A stretch of DNA of 64,000 nucleotides from Alloalcanivorax profundimaris (GCF_015265435.1 NZ_JABJWH010000040.1:1-64000); one strand, 5' to 3'; positions 23,827 to 32,626 are shown, numbered from the stretch's first letter. Program-made: numbers and translations. Notes: generated by a model not told the origin, from the sequence alone.

Positions 23827-25807
23827 CCGCGTTGTTTTCCGCCGGTACTTCCACCAGCACCGCCAGGCCCAGCTCGTCGGGGTCGCCCTGGAGCGGCTCG
23901 AAGCGCAGGGTGAACAGGCCCAGGCTGGCGTCCTGGTTGAAGAAGCCGTCCAGCACACTGCTGCCGTCATCGTCCTCCAGCGTCAGGGTGGCGGCACCGT
24001 TGGTGGCCAGGTCCACGGAGAAGGTCTCGTCCACCGGGTCCACTTCGGTTTCCAGGTTGGCGGCCAGAGTATTTTTCCTGACTTCATTGATGCTGCCAGA
24101 CAAGGAGGCCTGGGTGGCGCTGTCCAGGGTCAGGAAGGTGTTGAACTGGCTGGCGAACAACCCCATGCCGCCGCCGGCGGGGTTGCCCTCCAGAAGCACG
24201 GACAGCAGCATCAGGCGGTAGCGTTTCCCGGTAATGGCGGGAGTACTTTCAGGAAGCTTCACCATCAGAGTGGTGTCAAACCAGGCGAAGGAGGTGTCCG
24301 TGCTGCTTTCAGCATTCATCAGACTGATGAAGTCATACCTTTCATTGATAAAGCCGTCCTCCGCTTCCTCATCGATGGCAAGCACGTCGCCATTACTGTC
24401 GATGTCCACCGTCAGGCCAGTCTCGGCTTCGGTGGCGCCTGATTCGTATTGGGTCGTCCCGGAACCGGTCAAGCCCAGCCGGTGGAAGTTACCCGGGACG
24501 ATATCCAGGGAGCCGTCTCCGCCGAAGCTCACGACATTATTCTCCGCCTCCACCGCCAGGTAGCCCTGTACGCTGAGCTCTGTACCCAGGTAGACACGAC
24601 CGAAATCGCCGCTCAGGTCGCTATCGGTAAAGTCCGTGGGCGTACGGGCGAATACTTCCAGGGCACGAAAGGCCTCGTCGCCACGCCGGTCCTGCGGGTT
24701 TAGAGCGCCGCTTGGCGTTACGCCATAACGCACCGCGGCCTCCTTGGATACATGAAAGAACAGGCCGCGATCCGCCACCCGTTGCAGGTTGTAGACCGCC
24801 GGCGGGTAGCGGAATGCGTTTTCCTCATTCACTTCTTCTTCGAGCTCGCCTTCGATGGAGAGGATGCCGGACTCCGTGATCGTGCCCGAGAAGTCTTCGT
24901 CCAGTTCTTCCATGCTGGTTTCATAGTGGAGGCCGGCGCTATACAGAGTGGCTCCGAACATCATGGCCTCGGCGCTTTCCTCGTCACTAAGGTTGATGTT
25001 CACGGTTCCGTTGTCGCCGCCGCTGAAGGTGAACAGGCTGGTATAGATGTTGGTGGCGAAAGTACCACTGCTCTCGTCATCGCTGTCATGTAGCCCCAGA
25101 GAGAAGGCGTTGGCGCGGTACGCACCGGCCACGGCCGCCGCGTTGCCGGTACCATCGTTGATGACCGCCACCTGATTTTCCACCAGATCGCCCACTTCCG
25201 CGTCCAACTGTTCGAGCATGTCGGTGAGGTCGGCGCCGGCGGTAAGGTCGAAGTCGTCCACCCGGCCTTTGAGCTTGACCACGTCGTTGACTTCCAGCTC
25301 CTCCAGATCCGTGCCCTGGGCGATGAACTCGCGCAGCAGGAATTCCGAAGCCGGGTCGATGTTCACCGCCTGTTCCACCACCTGGGCCCGCATTTCGGCG
25401 TTGGGCCCGCTGATGCGCACCACCAGGTTGCCGGCCAGGTTCACGCCCTGGGGCAGGGTCAGGGTGTAATCGCCGGTGGTGGACGTGGTGGTGGTGGCGA
25501 GCACCTCGCCCACCGGGTTGCCGTCGTTGTCCACGCGGATCAGTTCCACGGTGGCGCCGTTGACCGGTTGCAGGCCGGTGATCGTCGCCGCCGCCGGCTC
25601 GATCAGGAAATTCAGTACTACCCGCAGCGGCTCCGGGTCACGCAGCGTGGCCACCATGCCCGAAGGGGCGGAGGCGGTGCCGGTGACGGTCATGCTCTGA
25701 CCCTCGTTAGAGGAACCAGAGGACGATGAGGAGGAGTCGCCGCCGCAGGCGGTCAGCATCGCCAGCACGGCCATTAAAGCCAATGAATGAATCAATCTTG
25801 TCGTCAT
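23822..25807 (-). CDS. large predicted lipoprotein, unknown function
   Basis: A 661-residue exported protein: hydrophobic signal, lipobox LTAC near residue 21, then a Gly/Asp/Ser-rich linker. From about residue 45 a carboxypeptidase-regulatory-like beta sandwich is suggested (ITGLQPVNGATVELIRVD, then TTGDYTLTLPQG). The rest is acidic and beta-rich, with many Asp/Glu, Ser and Thr and no cysteine cluster. I do not recognise a family for it. GGGGAAG stands before ATG 25807; the longer in-frame start is not preceded by a ribosome site. It uses slightly less extreme G+C than its neighbours. The 22-base palindrome at 25868-25889 lies 61 bases upstream and is the likeliest control site. Confidence 0.72.
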   Translation of the reverse strand: MTTRLIHSLALMAVLAMLTACGGDSSSSSSGSSNEGQSMTVTGTASAPSGMVATLRDPEPLRVVLNFLIEPAAATITGLQPVNGATVELIRVDNDGNPVGEVLATTTTSTTGDYTLTLPQGVNLAGNLVVRISGPNAEMRAQVVEQAVNIDPASEFLLREFIAQGTDLEELEVNDVVKLKGRVDDFDLTAGADLTDMLEQLDAEVGDLVENQVAVINDGTGNAAAVAGAYRANAFSLGLHDSDDESSGTFATNIYTSLFTFSGGDNGTVNINLSDEESAEAMMFGATLYSAGLHYETSMEELDEDFSGTITESGILSIEGELEEEVNEENAFRYPPAVYNLQRVADRGLFFHVSKEAAVRYGVTPSGALNPQDRRGDEAFRALEVFARTPTDFTDSDLSGDFGRVYLGTELSVQGYLAVEAENNVVSFGGDGSLDIVPGNFHRLGLTGSGTTQYESGATEAETGLTVDIDSNGDVLAIDEEAEDGFINERYDFISLMNAESSTDTSFAWFDTTLMVKLPESTPAITGKRYRLMLLSVLLEGNPAGGGMGLFASQFNTFLTLDSATQASLSGSINEVRKNTLAANLETEVDPVDETFSVDLATNGAATLTLEDDDGSSVLDGFFNQDASLGLFTLRFEPLQGDPDELGLAVLVEVPAENNAE

Positions 25808-25867
25808 GTGAACTTCCCCATTGTTATAGCTTGACGAAAGAAACCCTAGTGTGGCCAATGCGGTCTC

Positions 25868-25889
25868 ACATCCCCCATATGGGGGATGT
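25868..25889. promoter_or_regulatory. perfect 22-base palindrome, candidate operator
   Basis: The sequence ACATCCCCCAT and its exact reverse complement meet without a spacer, with CATATG at the centre. It lies between the divergent lipoprotein (start 25807) and the MDR oxidoreductase (start 26025). There is no T-run on either strand, so a terminator is unlikely. Such symmetry suggests a dimeric regulator site, perhaps of LuxR/FixJ type. The regulator is unknown. Confidence 0.5.
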
Positions 25890-26024
25890 CAGCTGAGCAG
25901 CGACGGTCCATGTCGCCCGTTGGCCTGGATAGACCGCTCCATCCGTGATGAAAGACCACCTTGAAATCCCGTCCCGGGCTATCAGGTAGGCGGCATCGGC
26001 AAGCATTCGTGCAAGGAGGAGCTC

Positions 26025-27227
26025 ATGAGTTCTAGCGCCGACGCGCGGGATGTTGTTCCCGACACCATGGCCGCCATGGTGCTCACCGGCCATGGTGGCC
26101 CGGACAAGCTGGTCTACCGGGACGATCTGCCGGTGCCGGCGCCGGGGCCCGGCCAGGTGCTGGTGCGGGTGACCGCCACCGCCAAGAACAACACCGATCG
26201 CAAAGCCCGGGAGGGGCTGTATCCCACCAAGGAGAAAGACGAGGTCACCTCCTTCCAGATGGGCGGTTCGCCCACCCTTACGTTTCCGCGCATCCAGGGC
26301 GCCGACGTGGCCGGCCGCGTGGTGGCGGTGGGCGAGGGCGTGGACGCCGCCCGCCTCGGCGAACGGGGCCTGCTGGATTTCAATCTCTATCCGGATCACC
26401 GCCCGGATCTTAACCTGACACCGGATTACTACGGCCATGGCGCCGACGGCGGTTTCGCCGAATACATCGCGGTGCCGTCGGACCAGTTCCACGCGGTGCC
26501 CAACCCGGAGCTGGCCGACGCCGAGTTGGCCGCCCTGGGCATGTGTTCCTACCAGACCGCCTACCATATGCTCACCGCCGCCCGGGTGAGCGCCGGCGAG
26601 CGGGTGCTGGTCACCGGCGCCAGCGGCGGTGTGGGCACCGCGCTGATCCAGCTGTGCCGGCTGCTGGGCGCGATTCCCTATGCCCTGAGCACGCCGGACA
26701 AGGCCGAGGCCCTGCGCGAGCTGGGCGCCGAGGGCGTGCTCGATCGCTCCAACATGGCCACCTTTACCGAGCGGGTCCGGGACCTGACCGGCGGCGCGCC
26801 CATCGACGCGGTCATGGACCTGGTGGGCGGCGACATGACCGACCGCTTCATCGATACCATGATTTTCGACATGAGGGCCCGCGACAGCTATCCGCGCTTG
26901 AGCATCGCCGGCGCCAGCGGCGGCAACGTCAGCGAGATCCTCTGGACGCGGATCTATCTCTATCAGGTCCAGGTGTTCGGGGTGTCCCATGGGACCCAGG
27001 AAGAGGCCGGGCAACTGATGCAATGGATTCGCGACGGGGCGCTCAAGCCGGTGCTGCACGGCGCCTTCCGCCTCTCGGATCTGCACCGCGCGGAGCGCTA
27101 TTTCGTGGCGCGGGGCAGCCACTACCTGGGCAAGATCGTGATCGTGCCCGACGCCCAGTGGCCGGAGCACGGCGCCCCCTTCGCCCTGAACCGGGAAGAG
27201 CGGAACCACGGAGAGCCGGCGTCATGA
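26025..27227 (+). CDS. MDR-family (quinone oxidoreductase-like) zinc-type alcohol dehydrogenase
   Basis: A 400-residue medium-chain dehydrogenase/reductase. The N-terminal GroES-like domain has PGPGQVLVRV and GADVAGRVVAVGEGV; the Rossmann domain has VLVTGASGGVGTALIQLCRLLGA near residues 195-215. Zinc ligands of classical ADH are not evident, so it is closer to the quinone-oxidoreductase/enoyl-reductase group. An AAGGAGGA ribosome site precedes ATG 26025. The downstream racemase-family gene overlaps its stop by 4 bases, so they are co-translated and may share a pathway. Confidence 0.85.
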   Translation: MSSSADARDVVPDTMAAMVLTGHGGPDKLVYRDDLPVPAPGPGQVLVRVTATAKNNTDRKAREGLYPTKEKDEVTSFQMGGSPTLTFPRIQGADVAGRVVAVGEGVDAARLGERGLLDFNLYPDHRPDLNLTPDYYGHGADGGFAEYIAVPSDQFHAVPNPELADAELAALGMCSYQTAYHMLTAARVSAGERVLVTGASGGVGTALIQLCRLLGAIPYALSTPDKAEALRELGAEGVLDRSNMATFTERVRDLTGGAPIDAVMDLVGGDMTDRFIDTMIFDMRARDSYPRLSIAGASGGNVSEILWTRIYLYQVQVFGVSHGTQEEAGQLMQWIRDGALKPVLHGAFRLSDLHRAERYFVARGSHYLGKIVIVPDAQWPEHGAPFALNREERNHGEPAS

Positions 27228-28270
27228 AAAACGAACTCACTCTGCAGTTGATCGACACCCACGCCGGCGGCGACGTGAGCCGCATCGTCACCGGCGGCGT
27301 GGACCCGCTGCCCGGCGCCACCGTGCGCCAGCAAATGGAGTACCTGCGCGACGACGCCGACGGCCTGCGCAAGCTGCTGCTGGAGGAGCCCTACGGCGCA
27401 CCGGAAATGTCCGTGGATCTGATCGTGCCGCCCTCGGATTCCCGGGCGGAAACCGGCTACATCATCATGGAGGTGATGGGCTACCCGATTTATTCCGGCT
27501 CCAACACCATCTGCACCGCCACGGCGGTGCTGGAAAGCGGCCTGGTGCCCAAGCGCGAGGGGCATCAGCACTTCCTGCTGGAGTCGCCGGCCGGGCTGGT
27601 GCAGATCGACGCCCGGGTGGAAAACGGCGTGGTGGAAGCGATTACCTGCGGCGGCCTGCCCAGCTACATCGATACCTACCGCGCCGCCATCCATGTGCCG
27701 GGCCTGGGCGACATCACCTACAGCGTGGCCTACAGCGGTGGCTTCTACGCCCTGGTGGACGCCCGCGATCTGGGGTTTCACCTGACCCTGGACGAGGAGC
27801 GCGATCTGGCTCGCTGCGCCGGCGCCATCGTCGAGGCGATCCAGGCGGAGCGTGGCTTTTCCCATTACACCCTGGGCGACGTGGGCCCGCTGCCGTTCCT
27901 GCACTTCATGGGGCCGGTGGATCAGGTTGCCGACGACTTTTACCGCTCCCGCTCGGCCACCTATGTGCACCCCGGCGTGATCTGCCGCAGCACCACCGGC
28001 ACCGGCACCTCGGCGCGGCTGGCGCTGATGCACCACGAAGGCGGCATCCGCCCCGGCGACAAGCTGGAGACGGTGTCCCTGCGCGAGTCCGGCTTCATCG
28101 GCGAGTTCCTGGGCGTGGAGCAGGCCGGCGCCGACGGCCACGACGTGGTGCGCAACACCATCACCGGCAAGGGCCATGTGCTGGCCCGCTCGGAGATCGT
28201 CGTCAACTGCGACGATCCCATGGTGGAGTGCGCCGGGCTGCATCACATTCTGACGTCCCGCCACGGCTGA
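27224..28270 (+). CDS. proline racemase-superfamily protein with Ser/Thr in place of both catalytic Cys
   Basis: A 348-residue protein of the proline racemase / hydroxyproline epimerase / trans-3-hydroxyproline dehydratase superfamily. THAGGD near residue 12, the first active-site motif (SGSN, residue Ser91 where proline racemase has Cys in MCGHG) and the second motif (Thr258 before GTGTSA, where racemases have Cys) are clear. A Thr at the second site is known in trans-3-hydroxy-L-proline dehydratases; Ser at the first removes the other thiol as well. It is therefore unlikely to be a racemase, and dehydratase activity on a proline-type or other acid is the best guess. It is coupled to the MDR gene (ATGA) and followed by an MHS transporter. 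Confidence 0.85.
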   Translation: MKNELTLQLIDTHAGGDVSRIVTGGVDPLPGATVRQQMEYLRDDADGLRKLLLEEPYGAPEMSVDLIVPPSDSRAETGYIIMEVMGYPIYSGSNTICTATAVLESGLVPKREGHQHFLLESPAGLVQIDARVENGVVEAITCGGLPSYIDTYRAAIHVPGLGDITYSVAYSGGFYALVDARDLGFHLTLDEERDLARCAGAIVEAIQAERGFSHYTLGDVGPLPFLHFMGPVDQVADDFYRSRSATYVHPGVICRSTTGTGTSARLALMHHEGGIRPGDKLETVSLRESGFIGEFLGVEQAGADGHDVVRNTITGKGHVLARSEIVVNCDDPMVECAGLHHILTSRHG

Positions 28271-28344
28271 GGTAATCCGGCGGGCAATCGACACGCCGCT
28301 CCGTTATCCTGTGCCGCCGAATACGCCTGGGTAAGGAGTTGCGC

Positions 28345-29616
28345 ATGCGGCGAGCCGGAAAGCGGCATACCGCGGTCATGGCCGGTTTCATCGGCAATGT
28401 GGTGGAGTGGTACGACTTCGCCCTGTACGGCTACATGGCGGGCATCATCGCCGATCTGTTCTTCCCCGGAGAAGACAGCATCGCCGCGCTGATCGCCACC
28501 TACGGGGTCTTCGCCGCCGGTTTCCTGATGCGCCCGCTGGGCTCGGTGGTATTTGGCTGGCTCGGCGACACCCTGGGGCGCAGCGCCACCATGTTGTTGT
28601 CGGTCAGCATGATGGCATTACCGACCCTGCTGCTCGGCTGTCTGCCGGTGTACGACACCATTGGCCTGTGGGCGCCGCTGTTGCTGGTGCTGATACGCCT
28701 GGTCCAGGGCCTGTCCGTGGGCGGGGAGTTCAGCAGTTCGGTGACCTATCTGGTGGAAACCGCGCCCCGCTCGCGACGTGGCCTGGCCGGCAGCTGGGCC
28801 AATACCGGCACCATGGTGGGCATGTTGCTGGGCTCGGCGGTGGCGGCGCTCACCACCTCCCTGATCGCCCAGGAAACCCTGTTGGCCTGGGGCTGGCGGG
28901 TGCCCTTCCTGCTTGGCGGCATTCTCGGCGTCACGTCCATTCTGATGCGTCGCCATCTGCCCAAGTCCGAGGAGTTCCAGCGCCATCATCAGGAGCGCCC
29001 GGACACCTCGCCGCTGCGCCGCGCGCTCACCGAAAACCGTCTGGAAATGGTGCAAGCGGTGGTGTTCGCGTCCGCCTATGGCGCGCTGTTCTACCTGCCG
29101 CTGGTGTACCTGCCGGAATGGCTCAACCGCTTCACCGGCCTGCCTCTGGACCTGGCCCTGCGTATCAATACCTTCGCCACCGTGTTGCTGCTGGTGTTGA
29201 TCCCGCTGTCCGGCTGGATCGGCGATCACGGCCCGCGCCGCACCCGCTTCATCGCCCTGGCCATGTTCGTCATGGCCCTGGTGGCCTGGCCCGCCTACGC
29301 CTGGCTGCACGCCGACCGGCTGCTGGCGGCGGTGGTGGTGCAGTTCGGTCTGGTGGTGCTGCTGGCGGTGCCGCTGGGCTCGGCGCCGGCCATGTTCGTG
29401 GAGCTGTTCCCCGCCGAGGACCGCCTGTCCGGCTATTCCGTGGCCTACAACCTGGGCCTGGGCGTGATCGGTGGCGCCACGCCCATGTTCGCCACCTGGC
29501 TGATCGAGGTCACCGGCTACGCCGCCGTGCCCGGGGTGTTGCTCGCCGGCTGCGCCCTGGTGGCCGGGCTGGTGATGCTGTGGATGCGCGACCGCAGCCG
29601 CGAACCGCTGCGCTAG
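28345..29616 (+). CDS. MFS transporter of the metabolite:H+ symporter (MHS/ProP) family
   Basis: A 423-residue integral membrane protein. It has the MHS hallmarks: GNVVEWYDFALYGY at the N-terminus, GFLMRPLGSVVFGWLGDTLGR in loop 2-3, and RLVQGLSVGGEFSSS in segment 4. This family takes up carboxylic acids, betaines and proline-like compounds with protons. AAGGAG lies 6 bases before ATG 28345. It follows the racemase-family gene by 74 bases in the same direction, which suggests it imports that enzyme's substrate; this is inference. Confidence 0.87.
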   Translation: MRRAGKRHTAVMAGFIGNVVEWYDFALYGYMAGIIADLFFPGEDSIAALIATYGVFAAGFLMRPLGSVVFGWLGDTLGRSATMLLSVSMMALPTLLLGCLPVYDTIGLWAPLLLVLIRLVQGLSVGGEFSSSVTYLVETAPRSRRGLAGSWANTGTMVGMLLGSAVAALTTSLIAQETLLAWGWRVPFLLGGILGVTSILMRRHLPKSEEFQRHHQERPDTSPLRRALTENRLEMVQAVVFASAYGALFYLPLVYLPEWLNRFTGLPLDLALRINTFATVLLLVLIPLSGWIGDHGPRRTRFIALAMFVMALVAWPAYAWLHADRLLAAVVVQFGLVVLLAVPLGSAPAMFVELFPAEDRLSGYSVAYNLGLGVIGGATPMFATWLIEVTGYAAVPGVLLAGCALVAGLVMLWMRDRSREPLR

Positions 29617-29735
29617 CGGCCGGGGGCTGCGCGGGCACGGACCTTGCTATCCCATCAGTGGGCTGACGTTTTTCACCGGACGCGGGGCGTGTCCGGGGGC
29701 GTCGGGCTCCATTTTGGGTACTGGGAGGCAAGATC

Positions 29736-31076
29736 ATGCGCGTTTTCGGAACATCCCTGCTCGGCGCCGGCATGGGCGTCGGCCTGGCGCTGCTCACGGC
29801 GCCAGCGCACGCGGCGGACTGCGCCGCCGGCGACGCCCGGCATTTCACCGTGGCCGCCAACAAGGACACCGTTCACTGGGGCTACTTCAGCAAGGACGCC
29901 ACGCCGCTGATCGAAGTGAACTCCGGTGACTTCGTGACCATGGAAGCGCTCACCCACCATGCGGGGGACGACTACGACCGCATGATCAAGGGCGACGACG
30001 GCGCCGAGAGCGTGTTCCACTGGACCAGGAATGAGAAGGGCGTGGAACGTCGCGGCGCCGGCCCCATGGATGCCTCGGTGTACGGGCGTGGTGCCGGCGA
30101 AGGGTTCGGGGTGCACATCATGACCGGGCCGGTGAAGGTGTGCGGCGCGCAACCCGGCGACGTGCTGGAAGTGCGCATTCTCGACGTGAACCTGCGCCCC
30201 AGCGGCAACCAGGAGTTCGCCGGCAAGACCTTCGGCTCCAACGTGGCCGCCAACTGGGGCTTCCAATACAACGATCTGATCGAGTCCCCGGACAAGCGCG
30301 AGGTGGTCACCATCTTCGAGCTGGACAGCAGCGGCGCCAATGTCTGGGCCAAGCCGCTCTATAACTTCCGCTGGACGCCGCAAACCGACCCCTACGGCGT
30401 GGAACACGAAACCATTGATTACCCCGGCGTGGTGGTCGACCACGACACCGTGGACGAGCAGCCGGTGCTGGAAGGCGTGCAGGTCCGCGCCCGGCCGCAT
30501 TTCGGCACCATGGGCGTGGCGCCCCGGGAGGCGGACATGGTGGACACGGTGCCGCCGGCCTATTTCGGCGGCAACATCGACGACTGGCGCATCGGCAAGG
30601 GCGCCACCATGTACTACCCGGTGGCGGTGGACGGCGCCCTGTTCTCCGTGGGCGACCCGCACGCCGCCCAGGGCGATTCCGAACTCAGCGGCACCGCCAT
30701 CGAAACCTCGCTCACCGGGGTGTTCCAACTGATCCTGCACAAGAAGGCGGACCTGAAAGGCACGCGGCTCAGCGGTCTTTACTATCCGTTGCTGGAGACC
30801 GACGACGCCTGGGTGGTGCACGGCTTCAGCTATCCCAACTACCTGGCCGAACTGGATAAGCCGCAGCAGACCATCTACCAGAAGTCGTCCATTGACCTGG
30901 CCATGCGCGACGCCTTCCGCAAGATGCGTCATTTCCTGATGACCGCCCAGGGGCTCAGCGAGGACGAGGCGGTGAGCCTGATGTCGGTGGGCACGGACTT
31001 CGGCATCACCCAGGTGGTGGACGGTAACTGGGGCGTGCACGGCACCGTCAAGAAGGAAGTGTTCATGCACCGTTGA
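29736..31076 (+). CDS. exported acetamidase/formamidase-family protein
   Basis: A 446-residue protein with a cleavable signal peptide (hydrophobic segment ending APAHAAD near residue 28), so it works in the periplasm. The family is clear from SGDFVTMEALTHH, VLEVRILDV, RPHFGTMGVAP and especially VGDPHAAQGDSELSGTAIE, the acetamidase/formamidase core. Known family members hydrolyse formamide or acetamide to ammonia and the acid in the cytoplasm; an exported member would release ammonia outside the inner membrane. GGGAGG precedes ATG 29736. The long C-terminal part (ETDDAWVVHGFSYPNYLAEL onward) is normal for the family. Confidence 0.85.
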   Translation: MRVFGTSLLGAGMGVGLALLTAPAHAADCAAGDARHFTVAANKDTVHWGYFSKDATPLIEVNSGDFVTMEALTHHAGDDYDRMIKGDDGAESVFHWTRNEKGVERRGAGPMDASVYGRGAGEGFGVHIMTGPVKVCGAQPGDVLEVRILDVNLRPSGNQEFAGKTFGSNVAANWGFQYNDLIESPDKREVVTIFELDSSGANVWAKPLYNFRWTPQTDPYGVEHETIDYPGVVVDHDTVDEQPVLEGVQVRARPHFGTMGVAPREADMVDTVPPAYFGGNIDDWRIGKGATMYYPVAVDGALFSVGDPHAAQGDSELSGTAIETSLTGVFQLILHKKADLKGTRLSGLYYPLLETDDAWVVHGFSYPNYLAELDKPQQTIYQKSSIDLAMRDAFRKMRHFLMTAQGLSEDEAVSLMSVGTDFGITQVVDGNWGVHGTVKKEVFMHR

Positions 31077-31101
31077 ACGGCGCGCGGCGGCGGTCTTTAT
31101 A

Positions 31102-31116
31102 GTGTTTTGCAAACAC
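31102..31116. promoter_or_regulatory. interrupted palindrome before the thioredoxin gene
   Basis: GTGTTT-TGC-AAACAC is a perfect 6-3-6 inverted repeat. It directly follows TTTATAGT, a plausible -10 region, and lies 74 bases before the ATG at 31190. Repressor binding here is possible; nothing else supports it. Confidence 0.3.
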
Positions 31117-31189
31117 CGGGTAGGCGGCCGCCGTCATCATCCCCACACTGAATGCCAATGCTTCGTTAATGCTTTGAAAGGAGGCAACC

Positions 31190-31549
31190 ATGGCATTCAG
31201 CGCGGAATACGCCAGCAACCATCCCACCCGGGACGAGATCCAGGGCATCGTCGCGCCCACGGTACTGGAGTTCGGCAGCCCGGACTGCCCCCACTGCCAG
31301 GAAGCCGAGCCGAAGGTGAAGGCGGCGTTTCAGGATTTCCCCGGCATCGGTCACGTCAAGCTGGCGGACCACAAGGACAAGATGCTCGGCCGGGCGTTCA
31401 ACGTGGACAAATGGCCGACGCTGATCTTCATTCAGGAAGGGCGTGAGGTAAGCCGGCTGGTGCGGCCGGACAACGAGGATCAGGTCCGCGACCGGATGGA
31501 GGAGATTGACGCCAACCCGGCGCGCAGCGCGCAGATCGGCGGCTCCTGA
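31190..31549 (+). CDS. thioredoxin-family protein with CPHC active site
   Basis: A 119-residue cytoplasmic thioredoxin fold. The active site is CPHC near residue 33 (FGSPDCPHCQEAEP), and the cis-proline loop reads KWPTLIF. CPHC is the DsbA motif, more oxidising than the CGPC of thioredoxin, yet no signal peptide exists. A strong AAAGGAGG ribosome site precedes ATG 31190. A paralogue with CGHC lies at 55927-56253; both share VLEFG at the first strand, LGR-F-V-KWPTLIF-like spacing and REVSRLVRP/QEVARLVRP. The last 20 residues are an extra polar tail. The partner is unknown. Confidence 0.82.
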   Translation: MAFSAEYASNHPTRDEIQGIVAPTVLEFGSPDCPHCQEAEPKVKAAFQDFPGIGHVKLADHKDKMLGRAFNVDKWPTLIFIQEGREVSRLVRPDNEDQVRDRMEEIDANPARSAQIGGS

Positions 31550-31558
31550 GGAGCCGCC
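31538..31558. terminator. hairpin with the stop codon as its loop
   Basis: GGCGGCTCC (31538-31546) and GGAGCCGCC (31550-31558) pair perfectly, and the three-base loop TGA is the stop codon of the thioredoxin gene. The porin gene ends 19 bases further on the other strand. No T-run follows, so classical rho-independent termination is uncertain; it may block readthrough or protect the mRNA end. Confidence 0.4.
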
Positions 31559-31576
31559 GGGCGTTGCTCGGCGCGC

Positions 31577-32626
31577 TTAGAACTTGAAGCGGCTGCCCAC
31601 GCCGTAGGTGTTGCCGTCGCCGGTGTCTTCCAGATCGTCGTGTATGTAGGCGACGTAGACATCCAGGGTTTCATTGAAGGGGTAGTCGTAGCCCACCGTC
31701 CAGGTCTTGCGCTTGGTGTCCCGGTCGCCGCTGTAATCGGTGTGCGCGTAGGACGCCAGCGCCGCGCCCTGGCCCACCGGCACGGACACGCCGGCCTGGC
31801 CGGTATCGGTGTCGATGTCGCCGGTACCGGTGCCGGTTTCCAGTTGCTGGAAGGAGGCGAACACCTTCACCACGCCCAGGTCGTAGCTGGCGCCCGCCAG
31901 CAGGCCGTCCTGTTCCACCGCGCCCAGGGCGCCGGCTTCCCCCACGCCGCCGTTGCTGTCGATGGCGCCTTCCTCGATGCGATGGCCGGCCACGGTGAGC
32001 ATCAGCCCGCCGCCGCGATAAACCAGATGACCGCCCACCCGGTTGGCGCCTTCATCGCCTTCCTGCTCGCCGAAGGCGTACATCACATTGGCGGTGACGC
32101 CGCCCATCTTGGGGCTGGTGTAGGAGAGCGCGTTGGCCCAGGCGGAGTCGCCGGCGGTGGGCCCGTTGTTGCCGCCCAGGAAGGAGTGCTGGATGGCCGG
32201 AGCGAACCCGAAGGAGCCGCCAAAGGGGTTGGAGATCAGGGTGGGCACGAACATGGGCGCGGTGCTGCGGCCGGCCTTCAGGGTGCCGAACTCGCCGGCC
32301 ACGCCCACATAGGCGTTGCGGGCGAAGAATTCATCGCCGCTGTAACGCCGGTCCTCGCCGGTGTCCGGGCGCAGGAAGCTTTCCGCCACCGCCATGCCGG
32401 TCATGCCGTTGGGCAGGGTGGTGGTGACCTTGGCACCCAGAAAGGAAGTGGTCATGCCGCCGGCGTCCAGCTTGGCGGTGCCGTCATCGTCGCCGGGCAG
32501 TTCCTTGCTGCCGGCCCAGACGTCGAGCACGCCGTAGAAGCTGGCTTCGGTTTCGGCATGGGCCAGGCCGCTGAGTCCGAGCAGGGCGGAGGTGGCCAGG
32601 ACGGTGGTGCGGATGCTGCTTTTCAT
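31577..32626 (-). CDS. Gram-negative general/specific porin
   Basis: A 349-residue outer-membrane protein with a signal peptide ending LAHAE near residue 25. The mature start ASFYGVLDVWAGS, alternating beta-strands, the L3-type region and the terminal GSRFKF ending in phenylalanine are those of trimeric 16-strand porins. GRSTAPMFVP resembles the DGR-type eyelet region. It is clearly related to the porin at 43013-44086 (same opening and the same ending with phenylalanine). It is divergent from an IclR regulator gene and its uptake operon, so it probably admits the same substrate. AGAGGAA precedes ATG 32626. Confidence 0.88.
   Translation of the reverse strand: MKSSIRTTVLATSALLGLSGLAHAETEASFYGVLDVWAGSKELPGDDDGTAKLDAGGMTTSFLGAKVTTTLPNGMTGMAVAESFLRPDTGEDRRYSGDEFFARNAYVGVAGEFGTLKAGRSTAPMFVPTLISNPFGGSFGFAPAIQHSFLGGNNGPTAGDSAWANALSYTSPKMGGVTANVMYAFGEQEGDEGANRVGGHLVYRGGGLMLTVAGHRIEEGAIDSNGGVGEAGALGAVEQDGLLAGASYDLGVVKVFASFQQLETGTGTGDIDTDTGQAGVSVPVGQGAALASYAHTDYSGDRDTKRKTWTVGYDYPFNETLDVYVAYIHDDLEDTGDGNTYGVGSRFKF

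Noticed and set aside
25868-25889. The 22-base palindrome as a terminator
   Set aside because: It has no loop and no T-run on either strand, and it lies upstream of both neighbouring genes.
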